A stretch of DNA of 64,000 bases. Origin: Collinsella sp. AM34-10 (GTDB lineage: Bacteria > Actinomycetota > Coriobacteriia > Coriobacteriales > Coriobacteriaceae). Made by a program: the position numbers and the translations under genes. Location: assembly GCF_003469185.1 (NCBI RefSeq), contig NZ_QSIL01000003.1:62001-126000 (forward strand), read 5' to 3'. The notes under the pieces were generated by a model. That model searched no databases, was not told the origin of the DNA, and saw nothing but the letters and a program-made list of their open reading frames with translations. Every line of letters begins with the position of its first letter. The stretch's first letter is position 1. This document shows, piece by piece, positions 1-8,415 of the stretch.

Positions 1-2
1 TT

Positions 3-98
3 GGTTTCCGTTCGGTGTTCTACGTGCTCATGGCTGTGGCCGCCGTGGGCTTTGCGCTTGCCATGGTGCGTTTGGTGAGGGTGCGCGCCCGCCATTAG
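3..98 (+). CDS. C-terminal end of a membrane protein (partial)
   Basis: An open frame enters from the left edge and stops at TAG 96-98. The last 31 residues contain a hydrophobic stretch (VFYVLMAVAAVGFALAMV) followed by an Arg-rich tail (RLVRVRARH). This is the pattern of a last transmembrane helix with a positive cytoplasmic end, as in MFS-type or other secondary transporters. The frame was chosen because the other two forward frames do not give this hydrophobic-then-basic pattern. The family cannot be named from so short a piece. It lies 158 bp upstream of xpt on the same strand, so a nucleobase transporter is possible but unproven. Confidence 0.5.
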   Translation, partial: GFRSVFYVLMAVAAVGFALAMVRLVRVRARH

Positions 99-256
99 CT
101 TGTGGAGGCAGGCTTGCCACGAATCGGCCCATCTACTGGTCTTGCGGCTTTATGGTGCGATGCGGCTTGTGGGGCGGGCGGGGTTCGGTCCGTGGTAGAC
201 TATCGAACAACGTTTATTAATCGCGCGGTATCGTTGCCGCGAGAAGGGGTTGCGCC

Positions 257-835
257 ATGCAGGAGCTTGAGGATCGTATTCGCCATGACGGCATCGTAAA
301 GGCCGGTAACGTCCTTAAGGTTGATGCCTTCCTCAACCACCAGTGCGACGTTGAGCTGTTTGACCACATGGGTGCCGAGTGGGCCCGTCTGTTCGAGGGC
401 GTCGAGATCAACAAGATTCTGACGATTGAGGCTTCGGGCATTGGCATGGCTTGCATCGCGGCTCAGCATTTTGGCGGTGTGCCGGTGGTCTTTGCCAAGA
501 AGGCGCAGTCCATCAACCTCGATGGCGAGCAATATGCCACGACCATCTACTCCTTTACCAAGCAAAAGGAGTACCCGGTCATCGTTGGCAAGCGTTTCCT
601 GTCCGAGGGCGACAAGGTCCTGATCATCGACGACTTCTTGGCCAACGGCTGCGCGCTCGAAGGTCTTATCAAGATCTGCGAGGCTGCGGGTGCCGAGGTG
701 TCCGGTATTGGCATTGCAGTGGAGAAGGGCTTCCAAGGCGGCGGCGATAAGCTCCGCGAGCGCGGCTTCCGCGTCGAGAGCTTGGCCCGTATCGCCGATA
801 TGGACTGCGAGACCGGCGAGATTACCTTCGCCTAA
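257..835 (+). CDS. xpt: Xanthine phosphoribosyltransferase
   Basis: This 192-residue protein has the length and layout of xanthine phosphoribosyltransferase, which converts xanthine and PRPP to XMP in cytoplasmic purine salvage. The PRPP-binding loop reads [17 protein letters not shown] near residues 122-138, with the two acidic residues and the small-residue loop typical of type I PRTases. The LTIEASGI segment near residue 55 matches the conserved Xpt region. The ATG at 257 has a purine-rich GAAGGGG about 6 nt upstream. I saw no purine riboswitch in the 158-bp upstream spacer, unlike many Firmicutes xpt genes. A xanthine-dehydrogenase-like enzyme sits 20 kb downstream, so salvage and oxidation of the same base may compete here. 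Confidence 0.93.
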   Translation: MQELEDRIRHDGIVKAGNVLKVDAFLNHQCDVELFDHMGAEWARLFEGVEINKILTIEASGIGMACIAAQHFGGVPVVFAKKAQSINLDGEQYATTIYSFTKQKEYPVIVGKRFLSEGDKVLIIDDFLANGCALEGLIKICEAAGAEVSGIGIAVEKGFQGGGDKLRERGFRVESLARIADMDCETGEITFA

Positions 836-863
836 GCGCGCAACACAAGCGATTGGTATGCGA

Positions 864-892
864 TGTGACAAAGGGACCGTCCCTTTGTCACA
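864..892 (+). repeat. Short palindromic repeat, GTGACAAAGGGAC family; doubles as terminator
   Basis: A perfect 14-bp inverted repeat with a 1-nt spacer: TGTGACAAAGGGAC (864-877) and its complement (879-892), followed by six T residues (893-898). The stem plus T-run would work as a rho-independent terminator for xpt. A near-identical palindrome lies at 9487-9515 after modC, so this is a dispersed repeat rather than a unique terminator. Confidence 0.85.
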
Positions 893-918
893 TTTTTTGT
901 ATGAGGGGAGGTGTTGAT

Positions 919-1299
919 ATGGATGAGAACAAGATGGGATGGCGCGAGTATGCGCGCTATGCCGAGATGTCGGCCGAGGAGTTGGCGCGCGATTGCGAGG
1001 TGCAGGTGTTTCGCGCGACAGGTCCGGGCGGACAAGGCGTCAACACGACGGACTCGGCGGTGCGCATGAAACATATCCCTTCGGGAATTACCGTGACGGC
1101 GCGCGAGAGCCGCAGCCAGTTCCAAAACCGTAGTAGCTGCCTGCGTAAGCTGCGTGCTGAGCTTGAGCGTCGCGGGCGTCCACCGCGCCGACGCGTAAAG
1201 ACCAAGGTGCCTCAGCGCTCTCGCCAGCGCAGGCTCAATGACAAGCACTTCAATGCCATTAAAAAGGCCAACCGTCGCAAGCCGGGCAGCGACGAATAG
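919..1299 (+). CDS. Stand-alone release-factor (GGQ) domain protein, ArfB/YaeJ-like
   Basis: This 126-residue protein carries the class I release factor catalytic motif GGQ in the context [19 protein letters not shown], followed by the usual domain 3 fold residues and a basic C-terminal tail ([16 protein letters not shown]). It lacks the codon-recognition domains of RF1 and RF2. Its size and basic tail resemble the ArfB/YaeJ and PrfH-like peptidyl-tRNA hydrolases that release peptides from stalled ribosomes. I chose ATG 919 (MDENKMGW) because GAGGGGAGG lies just upstream; the longer frame from 853 would run through the palindromic repeat. Rescue activity is inferred from the family; the substrate is not visible in sequence. 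Confidence 0.8.
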   Translation: MDENKMGWREYARYAEMSAEELARDCEVQVFRATGPGGQGVNTTDSAVRMKHIPSGITVTARESRSQFQNRSSCLRKLRAELERRGRPPRRRVKTKVPQRSRQRRLNDKHFNAIKKANRRKPGSDE

Positions 1300-1307
1300 C
1301 CTCTCCA

Positions 1308-1377
1308 TAAGTTGCGGTGAAATAGGGACTGTTTGCGGCTTTAGCTGCATAAATAGCCCCTATTTCACCGCAACTTA
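1308..1377. repeat. Long palindromic repeat, AAGTTGCGGTGAAATAG family
   Basis: A perfect 20-bp inverted repeat, TAAGTTGCGGTGAAATAGGG (1308-1327) and its complement (1358-1377), separated by 30 nt. It lies between the convergent release-factor-like gene and the lipid kinase. Similar hairpins lie at 33414-33480 and 34951-35018, always with AGTTGCGGTG(A/G)AATAG arms and different loops. Confidence 0.85.
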
Positions 1378-1384
1378 GGGATGG

Positions 1385-2350
1385 CTAGCGGGTTGGGTGC
1401 CAGACCTCGAGGGCGGCGGGAAGGATGTCCACCTCGATGCGCGAGGCGACGATGGGCTCGCCGTCGGCTTGGATGGGGTAGTCGGGCTCCTCGAACGTGA
1501 GATCGGCATGATGGCAGCGACGCATGCGTACCGGCGGCAACTTGGTATGGTGGCCGTCCTTGGCCGAAAGAAACATAGGCAGGGCAACCGCGCGAGGGAC
1601 AGGGCCACATGCGTAGCAGACGTCGAGCATGCCGTCGCAGGGGTCGGCATCGGGGCAGATGCGGTAGCCCGAGCCATACGTGGGGCCCAGCTGAATCGCC
1701 ATGATGATGATCGCCCTCACGCGCTCGGCAGGCGCGCCATCAAAGCTGGCTGTCATGGGGTAGTTGCGATAGCGCAGGCCAAACTGTTCAAGTCCCGAGA
1801 GTGTGTAGAGCGGAGCGCCCGTCAAGCCGGTCTTTTTGCGCAGCTCGGTGGTGCCAAGGCCGATGGCGGCATCGATGCCGATCGAAAGTGTCTGGTCGTA
1901 GTACTCAACGGTAGCCTCGCCGCTACCGCTTGCGGGGTTCCATGAGCGAATCCGCCCGATGTCCTGACGCTGCAGCTCACAGGTGAGTAGCGCGCCAAAA
2001 TCCTTACCGGAGAAATCTTCGATACCGAGCGTTTGGGCAAAATCGTTGCCGGAGCCTACGGGCAGGACGGCAAGCGCCGGTCGAACCATCTCATCCTGCG
2101 TCATGAGTCCATTGACGACCTCGTGGATCACGCCGTCGCCGCCAAGGGCGATAACGGTACGATAGCCCTGAGCCTGTGCGGCAAGCTCCTTGGCGTGTCC
2201 CATGTGCTCGGTTAGCACCAGGTCAAACTGGGATGCGCGCGCGGTCATATCCAAAAAGCGTTGCAGGCGCTCGGCAACTTCGCGCGCCGCACCCGACTGG
2301 GCGGCTGGGTTGGCGATGATGAGCGTGCGACCAAAATCAGTTGCGTGCAT
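1385..2350 (-). CDS. Diacylglycerol kinase family lipid kinase
   Basis: This 321-residue protein belongs to the DagK/YegS/sphingosine-kinase catalytic family. The N-terminus has the nucleotide-binding segment TLIIANPAAQSG near residues 7-18. The family hallmark IALGGDGVIHEVVNGL follows near residues 67-82, then VLPVGSGNDFAQTLG. Such kinases phosphorylate diacylglycerol or related lipids at the membrane surface. ATG 2350 (MHATDFGR) was chosen over an upstream start at 2422 because GGGAG lies about 8 nt before it and conserved homology begins right after. It is convergent with the release-factor-like gene across the palindrome at 1308-1377. The exact lipid substrate is unknown. Confidence 0.88.
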   Translation of the reverse strand: MHATDFGRTLIIANPAAQSGAAREVAERLQRFLDMTARASQFDLVLTEHMGHAKELAAQAQGYRTVIALGGDGVIHEVVNGLMTQDEMVRPALAVLPVGSGNDFAQTLGIEDFSGKDFGALLTCELQRQDIGRIRSWNPASGSGEATVEYYDQTLSIGIDAAIGLGTTELRKKTGLTGAPLYTLSGLEQFGLRYRNYPMTASFDGAPAERVRAIIIMAIQLGPTYGSGYRICPDADPCDGMLDVCYACGPVPRAVALPMFLSAKDGHHTKLPPVRMRRCHHADLTFEEPDYPIQADGEPIVASRIEVDILPAALEVWHPTR

Positions 2351-2437
2351 GGGGCGACTCCCGGCGTATGACGTGACGGTGCGGTCGCGCTCGGGTCGAA
2401 TTGCTCCCGATTGTGGCTGCACGGCGAATGTTTACGT

Positions 2438-3859
2438 CTACTCTATCAGGTCGTTGTGGCGCTCGATAGCCTCTGCCACCGTGCCGCCCTCGTCCACAAT
2501 AAGCGAGCGGCGCTTAGGGGACACAATGCGCTGTGCGGGATACACGCCACGGTGGCCGCCGGCAAGGTAGCTAATAAACGAAACGATGACAAAGAAGCCC
2601 GCGGCCGTTCCATGGAACAGGTCGATGGCCATCATGCAGGTGGTGATGGGCACGTTGAGGCCGGCGCAGAAGACGCCGAGCATGCCAAGGGCCGCCATGA
2701 AGCTCGGGTCGAGTCCAGCGAGGCAACCGATCCATCCGCCGAGCGCCGCACCGATACCAAACAGGGGCGTGACCTCGCCGCCTTGGAAACCGGCGCCCAG
2801 GGTGAGCGCCGTTACGACGAGCTTGATTGCGGCGTCGGCGAGGGTGGTGTCGCCGGCAAACCCGGCGCTCGAAAGCCACGTGGAAAGGCCGGCATACTCC
2901 CAGGCGTCAAGCATCGCATAGGCCGCGAGAACCACGAGCGCACCGATGAGCGCACGGACAAGGTAGTTGGTGATAAAACGCGCGTACAGGCTCTTGACCG
3001 TACGGACCGACCAGGCAAAGAGACGCGCTGTGAGGCCAAAGGCGACAGCACCGATAACGACCACGGCAACTGTCCTAGGCGTCATATCGGGAACGCTGGC
3101 GATGACGTTGGCCTCGTACTGCGTGCCCAGGGCGAGTGACGTAAAGTAGCCGGTAAACGAGGCGACGAGGCAGTAGATGCCTGCGGTGTAGTCGATCTTG
3201 CCGATAAAGCACATCTCCATGCCAAAGAAAGCCCCGGCGAGAGGCGATCCGAACACGGCGCCAAAGGCGGACGAGATGCCGGCGAGCATCAGGTCGTGAT
3301 GATCGTGCTTTTTGAGATGGGCGAGGTTCGAAACATTGCTGGCGATGGTGCCGCCAATCTGCACCGCAGCCCCCTCGCGACCGGCCGATCCGCCCGTTAG
3401 GTGTGTGAGCGTGGAGCAGACGAAGGTTAGGACGGCCATGCGCATATGGATGAGGCGTGTGCCCAGGGCGGAGTCGATGACCAAGTTGTTGCCGCGTTTG
3501 GCGGCAAGGCCGTGGTTCTTGTAGACCCACGCGGTGACCACGCCCACGACGGGGAGCAGGGCGTAAACCCACACATGGTGCTCGCGATAATCGGTTGCGA
3601 TATCCAGCGAGGCTAAAAACGCCCAGGCGGCAACGCCCATGGCGAGCGAGACGACAACTACGAGCGCGAGCAGCTTGGTGCTCGCGAGCATGTTGCGGGC
3701 ATTGCGGCGCGTATCGGCAGCCAAGAGCTGCTCGGAGCGGGTGAGCTGGTTGCGACCGCTGATGATCAGATCGGCGGGAGAGAAGCTGCTGCCGTCCTTG
3801 TCCTGGCGGGTATCATCAGATGGGTCGTGCGCGTTTTCACGTTTATCGATAAAAGCCAT
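2438..3859 (-). CDS. ClC-family chloride channel or H+/Cl- antiporter
   Basis: This 473-residue integral membrane protein has many hydrophobic helices and the ClC signatures. The GREGAAVQIGG motif contains the gating glutamate of the GREGP-like motif, and GGEVTPLFGIGAALGG is the second conserved selectivity region. These proteins move chloride (or fluoride) across the cytoplasmic membrane, often in exchange for protons, and help with acid resistance. The start at 3859 (MAFIDKRE) follows AAAGAGGA at a good distance; the frame extends to 3886. Residues 1-70 are hydrophilic and charged. The gene is on the same strand as the lipid kinase, 87 bp apart, but no functional link is evident. Confidence 0.92.
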   Translation of the reverse strand: MAFIDKRENAHDPSDDTRQDKDGSSFSPADLIISGRNQLTRSEQLLAADTRRNARNMLASTKLLALVVVVSLAMGVAAWAFLASLDIATDYREHHVWVYALLPVVGVVTAWVYKNHGLAAKRGNNLVIDSALGTRLIHMRMAVLTFVCSTLTHLTGGSAGREGAAVQIGGTIASNVSNLAHLKKHDHHDLMLAGISSAFGAVFGSPLAGAFFGMEMCFIGKIDYTAGIYCLVASFTGYFTSLALGTQYEANVIASVPDMTPRTVAVVVIGAVAFGLTARLFAWSVRTVKSLYARFITNYLVRALIGALVVLAAYAMLDAWEYAGLSTWLSSAGFAGDTTLADAAIKLVVTALTLGAGFQGGEVTPLFGIGAALGGWIGCLAGLDPSFMAALGMLGVFCAGLNVPITTCMMAIDLFHGTAAGFFVIVSFISYLAGGHRGVYPAQRIVSPKRRSLIVDEGGTVAEAIERHNDLIE

Positions 3860-4072
3860 AACGTCCTCTTTTTGGTTGCGATGCATGCATTATAAGACGG
3901 CGGCCTGGGCTTAAGGCGATTGGCAGGTTTCGGATTTGTTGCCAAGGGCGCGTGGTCGACAGGTGTATTCGCGGTCGCGGGCAATGCCTTGAGCGGGCGG
4001 AGGGGGATTATACTGAATCAAATATAAAGAATCGGCGCCGTCGTTGCGCGCCGTGGCATGTAAGAGGTGTAT

Positions 4073-5335
4073 ATGGCAGAGACGCTTATCCCGCTGGAGG
4101 ACGCGCAGTCGATTGTTCTGTCGCACGTTGCTCCGACCGATCTCGTCGAGATTCCTGTGTGGCAGGCGGCTGGTTTCCCCTTGGCCGAGGATGCTGTGGC
4201 CGATATCGACATTTCGCCGTTTGCCAACAGCGCTATGGACGGATATGCCGTGCGCTCGGCGGACTTGGCGCAGGCGTCTGGCGAGGCGCCGGTGACGCTC
4301 GACGTTATCGGACACGAGGCCGCAGGTCATGTGTTCGATGGCGTTATCGCCCCGGGCGAGACCGTCCGCATCATGACGGGCGCGCCGGTGCCCGAGAGTG
4401 CGGATGCCGTGGTGAAATACGAGATCGTCGAGGTGCTTGACGGCGACGGCAACGAGGGCTCACACGTGAGGTTCTCGGCGCCGGCCAAGGTAGGGGAGAA
4501 CGTTCGCTCTGCCGCCGAGGAGGCCCATGCCGGCGATGTTGTGATGCACGCCGGCGAGGTCGTGGCTCCGGCGGGCGCCGGCCTGCTGGCAAGCGCCGGT
4601 TACGCGAGCGTGAAGGTCCATGCCGCTCCGCGCGTGGGCATTATCTCGCTGGGCACGGAGCTGGTCGCGCCGAGTGAGCTGCCGGCGCGCGGGCAGATTC
4701 GCGATTCCAACTCCTCGGCGTTAATGGCCGAAGCGCTCGATGCCGGCGCCGAGCCCGTGTTCTACGGCATCGCTCCCGATGATGAGCAGGCGATTGCCGA
4801 GCTGGTGCATCGTGCCGTGCAGGAGTGCGATTTTGTCATTACGAGCGGTGGCGCCTCGGCGGGCGATTACGATTTCGTGACGGCGCTGGTTAAGCGCGAG
4901 GGCGAGGTGCTGTTCGATCGCATCTCGATGCGTCCGGGCAAGGCCATCACGTTTGGCTTGCTCGGAGGTAAGCCCTACCTGGGGCTTTCAGGCAATCCGG
5001 CCGCGGCGTATGTGGGCTTTGAGATGCTCGCCCGCCCCGCGATCCGCAAGATGCGCGGCTTTGCCGAGGATGAGCGTCCCGTGCAGCAGGCGACGCTTAC
5101 GCATAGCGTGAAAAAGCGCCAGCATCGCTGCTTCTTCGATCGCGCCACGGTTTTGCGCGACCCCAAGACCGGTGAGCTGATGGTGACCGAGGCCAAGACG
5201 CAGAATTCGGCGCTGCTCGGCACGATGCAGCGGGCCAACTGCCTGCTGCGTATTGACGAAGGACCGTGCGAGCTCAAGGCGGGAGATGTCGTGGACGTTG
5301 TTCGCGTCGACCTGCCCGAGGGCACCGTGTTGTAG
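4073..5335 (+). CDS. moeA: Molybdopterin molybdenumtransferase MoeA
   Basis: This 420-residue protein inserts molybdate into adenylated molybdopterin in the last step of Mo-cofactor synthesis. The N-terminal domain shows SAMDGYAVRSADL near residue 60 and RIMTGAPVPESADAVVKYE near residue 100, both typical of MoeA. The central MoCF-binding domain has GTELV and TSGGASAGDYDFV, and GLSGNPAAAYVGFE precedes the C-terminal domain. ATG 4073 follows AAGAGG at suitable spacing. The next gene starts 10 bp downstream, so the two are probably co-transcribed. With modABC it serves the molybdenum hydroxylase encoded at 21220-24965 and any other Mo enzymes of the cell. Confidence 0.95.
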   Translation: MAETLIPLEDAQSIVLSHVAPTDLVEIPVWQAAGFPLAEDAVADIDISPFANSAMDGYAVRSADLAQASGEAPVTLDVIGHEAAGHVFDGVIAPGETVRIMTGAPVPESADAVVKYEIVEVLDGDGNEGSHVRFSAPAKVGENVRSAAEEAHAGDVVMHAGEVVAPAGAGLLASAGYASVKVHAAPRVGIISLGTELVAPSELPARGQIRDSNSSALMAEALDAGAEPVFYGIAPDDEQAIAELVHRAVQECDFVITSGGASAGDYDFVTALVKREGEVLFDRISMRPGKAITFGLLGGKPYLGLSGNPAAAYVGFEMLARPAIRKMRGFAEDERPVQQATLTHSVKKRQHRCFFDRATVLRDPKTGELMVTEAKTQNSALLGTMQRANCLLRIDEGPCELKAGDVVDVVRVDLPEGTVL

Positions 5336-5345
5336 GAGGAATGCT

Positions 5346-5825
5346 GTGGAGTTGAAGATATCGATTGTGACGTGCTCGGATACGCGTGATCTTGCCCAGG
5401 ACGAGGCTGGAGCCGCACTCGAGGAACTTATCGAGGCACAGGGCTGGACGGTCGCCTCACATGTGGTCGTGCGCGATGACGTCAGCGAGATTGGTGATGC
5501 CATTGTGGAAGCCGCCGATGAGTGCCACGCCAATGTCGTGCTCACCTGCGGCGGCACGGGGCTTTCGATGCGCGATGTGACGCCCGAGGCGACGCGTGCC
5601 GTCTGCGACCGCGATGTGCCGGGTATTGCAGAGGCGATTCGCGCGTACTCCATGACCAAGACGCGCCGCGCCATGCTCTCGCGCGCTATTTGCATGCAAC
5701 GAGGTCATACACTTGTCGTAAACTTTCCCGGTTCTACGAAGGCCGCCCGCGAAAGCTGGGAGGCCATAGCAGACCAGCTGGAGCATGCGGCTCAGATGAC
5801 AGCGGGCGGCGGACATACCAACTAA
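5346..5825 (+). CDS. Molybdopterin adenylyltransferase, MogA/MoaB family
   Basis: This 159-residue protein has the compact MoCF-biosynthesis fold: VVLTCGGTGLSMRDVTPEAT near residues 61-80, with the GGTG loop and the DVTPEAT segment that bind molybdopterin. Family members adenylate molybdopterin before MoeA adds the metal. I chose GTG 5346 (VELKISIVTC) because AGGAGG lies about 7 nt upstream. The ATG at 5341 stops after four codons, and extensions further upstream run inside moeA. It follows moeA by 10 bp. MogA and MoaB cannot be separated by eye. Confidence 0.9.
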   Translation: MELKISIVTCSDTRDLAQDEAGAALEELIEAQGWTVASHVVVRDDVSEIGDAIVEAADECHANVVLTCGGTGLSMRDVTPEATRAVCDRDVPGIAEAIRAYSMTKTRRAMLSRAICMQRGHTLVVNFPGSTKAARESWEAIADQLEHAAQMTAGGGHTN

Positions 5826-5915
5826 GCGGTTTACCTGCGGCGGGGCGACCTGAACGGCTGCTCCGCCTTTGTTTTCCACCGAAGCGACGCCGAGGTGCAC
5901 GCTAACTCGAAACTA

Positions 5916-5984
5916 TATTCTCTGACGAGAATAATTTCTCACTATCATTATTCGCGCGAAAGTATAATCTGATTGCAGATTATA
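5916..5984. promoter_or_regulatory. Candidate operators upstream of modABC (three nested palindromes)
   Basis: Three short palindromes lie in the 203-bp gap between the mog-like gene and modA. They are TATTCTC-TGAC-GAGAATA (5916-5933), TTCGCGCGAA (5951-5960) and TATAATCTG-ATTG-CAGATTATA (5963-5984, perfect 9-bp arms). The last one contains a TATAAT string. Their position just before the molybdate uptake operon suggests a repressor site, in the way ModE works elsewhere, but the sequences do not match the Escherichia coli ModE box and no modE gene is in this window. Confidence 0.45.
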
Positions 5985-6028
5985 GCCCGCGGTGGGTTAC
6001 CCGGGCACAAGGTCCGAAAGGGTTGAAT

Positions 6029-6901
6029 ATGTTCGATATGGTTTCTCGCCGCGGATTCGTCTCGCTTTCTGCTGTCGCCGCTGCCGGCCTTGGTCTTGCC
6101 GGCTGCTCGGGCAGCAAGACGTCCGAGCCGGCCGGATCCGATGCCGGTTCTGCCAAGGCATCTTCCAAGAAAGCTGTCGAGCTGCAAGTCTTTGCCGCCA
6201 ACTCGCTTGAGAAGGCTCTGCCCGAGGTCCAAGAGCTTTACACCGACCAGACCGGCACCACCTTTGCCGACACGCAGTTTAAGGCCTCCGGCGACCTCGT
6301 TGAGCAGATGCGTGCCGGCGCCACGGTCGACGTGCTCATCACGGCCTCCAAGGGCACCATGGATGACGCTGAGACCGCCGAGCTCGTCGACGCCGACACG
6401 CGTGAGGACATGTTCGTCAACGACCTCGTGATCATTCGCGCCGAGGGCTCCGACACCAAGGTCGAGGCCATTGCCGACGTTGCGAACCTGGAAGGCATGA
6501 TTGCCATTGGCGACGCCAAGACCGTCCCCGCTGGCAAGTACGCCAACCAGGCACTGGCTTCTGTGGGCCTCTACACCGGTACCGAGGGCGACGACGGCGA
6601 GTATGCTCCCGAGATCGCCGACAAGGTAGCGCTGGCCGACAAAGTTGGTACCGCTGCGGCCTACGTCTCTACGGGCGACTGCGTGGCAGGTTTTGTCTAC
6701 AGCTCTGATATCTTCCGCTATGACGGCATCGAGGAGGCCTTCGTGTGCCCCGAGGATTCGCACAAGCCCATCGTGTACCCGGGTGCCGTTGCCGAGAGCT
6801 CCGAGCATGACGACGAGGCCAAGGCGTTCATCGACTTCTGTCTGACCAACAAGAAAGCTCAGAAGATTTGGGCTAAGTACGGCTTTGAACTTTCCGCGTA
6901 G
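6029..6901 (+). CDS. modA: Molybdate ABC transporter, substrate-binding lipoprotein
   Basis: This 290-residue periplasmic-binding-protein-type lipoprotein is exported and anchored outside the membrane. The N-terminus has a twin-arginine-like SRRGFVSLSA followed by a hydrophobic stretch and the lipobox LAGC, with the lipidated Cys at about residue 26. The mature protein shows ModA features: FAANSLEKALPEVQELY, ASGDLVEQM and VAGFVYSSDIF. ATG 6029 was chosen because GAAAGGG lies about 7 nt upstream; a TTG at 6023 is in frame but less well placed. modB follows after a 68-bp gap. Molybdate rather than tungstate is inferred from the moeA and mog neighbours. Confidence 0.92.
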   Translation: MFDMVSRRGFVSLSAVAAAGLGLAGCSGSKTSEPAGSDAGSAKASSKKAVELQVFAANSLEKALPEVQELYTDQTGTTFADTQFKASGDLVEQMRAGATVDVLITASKGTMDDAETAELVDADTREDMFVNDLVIIRAEGSDTKVEAIADVANLEGMIAIGDAKTVPAGKYANQALASVGLYTGTEGDDGEYAPEIADKVALADKVGTAAAYVSTGDCVAGFVYSSDIFRYDGIEEAFVCPEDSHKPIVYPGAVAESSEHDDEAKAFIDFCLTNKKAQKIWAKYGFELSA

Positions 6902-6969
6902 TGCGGCTTGGCGCGATAATTCCATCGTTTTGCGTTTCACTCCGTCCTTGTATTCTCTTGGAGCTTTTC

Positions 6970-8412
6970 GTGCTTAATAGATTCCGCATGCTTGTCGCCT
7001 GTGCTTTGACCTTCGCGCTTTGTTGGGTGCCGGGATTTGCGTTTGCTGGGGACACTGAGGACGGAGCCCAGGTTGCCGCGACCGCTCATGGGCTTTCCTA
7101 TGGGATCGAGGGTTTTGAGCGGTTGGCCAAGGGGACCGCTCGTGCCATGGAGGGCCAGCCTGAGGGCTACCGGTTTCCCGTTGACGAGGACGTGGACCTT
7201 GTAGTGGCGCCCGCTGCCGATCGCGTTGTGGTGTGGATATCCCCCAAGGCGGTCGAGAAGTATGGATTGGATCCGCAGGACAACGAGTGCGTATCGGGTC
7301 TCAAGGCCCTCGTCTGTGAGCTCGACAGCGCAAACTGCATGGGAGGTGCGCAGCTAGGGGACGTGGATCTTCCTTGGTATGTCACGGCGGAAACAACGTT
7401 TGATGCCGGCGGGTATACCTATGGCTTTGACGAGCGTGGTGCGGATGGGGACCGCTATGTTGTGATTGCATCGGCCTCGGGTGATGCCAAGGGCGGAGCG
7501 CGTTGGCTTGATAGCGCTCAAATGGTAGAAGCATCGTCTGTCGTGTTGCGGGATGAGCAGAGACCCTTGACCTCTCTGGCTTCCTTTTTGGGCGACATCG
7601 ACTATCGCCCGTTTTGGGTGTCCATAAAAACGAGCGGCCTTGCCCTGCTGATCTCTTTTGCGCTGGGCCTGTTTGCCGCGTGGAAGACTATGGGTACCTC
7701 GAGTCGCATCAAAGGCCTGCTCGATTCGGTCTTTACGATTCCTATGGTGCTGCCGCCCACGGTCTGCGGCTTTCTGCTTCTCATGCTGTTTGGCCGCTCG
7801 ACCGGGGTGGGCCAGTGGCTCATTGCGCACGGCATCTCGATCGTCTTTACGTGGCCGGCGGCGGTGATCTCTGCCGTGGTGGTGTCGTTCCCGCTCGTCT
7901 ATCGTACGGCACTCGGAGCCTTCGAGAGCCTCGACACGCAGATGCTCGATGCGGCGCGCACGCTGGGCTGGTCCGAGCGTCGCATCTTCATCAAGCTTAT
8001 GATGCCCCTTGGGTGGCCTTCTATTGCCGCCGGTACGGTCCTCGCCTTTGCCCGCGCCATGGGAGAGTTTGGTTGCACGCTGTTCTTTGCGGGCAACTAC
8101 GCCGGCATTACCCAGACCATCCCTATTGCCATCTACTTTGAATGGATGGGCGGCAACACGTCGGTGGCCCTCTTTTGGGTCGTGGTCGTAATTGCGTTCA
8201 GCTTCCTGGTCATCCTATTCATCAACATGTACACGGCGCATTCGCAAAAGTACCGCGAGCACGGCCTGTCCCGCGCGGAGCGCAAGCAGGCCAAGCCGCT
8301 GGGCGGCCAGGTCGATTCGCTCGACCCAGTCGGCGGCGATGCGCTGCGTATCGATCGCGAGGCGTTGGCCGAGCTTATGCGCGATGATGCCGCTTTGCAG
8401 GGAGGTCGATAG
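6970..8412 (+). CDS. modB: Molybdate ABC transporter permease with an extra N-terminal extracytoplasmic domain
   Basis: The C-terminal half (from about residue 205) is a normal ModB permease of around 220 residues. It has several membrane helices and the ATPase-contact loop read as ALGAFESLDTQMLDAARTLG, then LAFARAMGEFGCTLFFAGN. The N-terminal half is unusual: a signal-like helix (MLVACALTFALCWVPGFAFA) and about 180 soluble residues that I do not recognise. The protein is therefore about twice the usual ModB length. GTG 6970 was chosen for the TTGGAG upstream; the frame is open back to 6901. modC begins 3 bp after the stop. The extra domain may dock ModA or sense ligand, which is inference. 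Confidence 0.88.
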   Translation: MLNRFRMLVACALTFALCWVPGFAFAGDTEDGAQVAATAHGLSYGIEGFERLAKGTARAMEGQPEGYRFPVDEDVDLVVAPAADRVVVWISPKAVEKYGLDPQDNECVSGLKALVCELDSANCMGGAQLGDVDLPWYVTAETTFDAGGYTYGFDERGADGDRYVVIASASGDAKGGARWLDSAQMVEASSVVLRDEQRPLTSLASFLGDIDYRPFWVSIKTSGLALLISFALGLFAAWKTMGTSSRIKGLLDSVFTIPMVLPPTVCGFLLLMLFGRSTGVGQWLIAHGISIVFTWPAAVISAVVVSFPLVYRTALGAFESLDTQMLDAARTLGWSERRIFIKLMMPLGWPSIAAGTVLAFARAMGEFGCTLFFAGNYAGITQTIPIAIYFEWMGGNTSVALFWVVVVIAFSFLVILFINMYTAHSQKYREHGLSRAERKQAKPLGGQVDSLDPVGGDALRIDREALAELMRDDAALQGGR

Positions 8413-8415
8413 GCC

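Noticed and set aside
98-257. Purine riboswitch upstream of xpt
   Set aside because: I looked for the conserved purine-aptamer loops and did not find them in this spacer.
853-919. N-terminal extension of the release-factor-like protein
   Set aside because: The extension would translate the palindromic repeat at 864-892. A strong ribosome site precedes ATG 919 instead.
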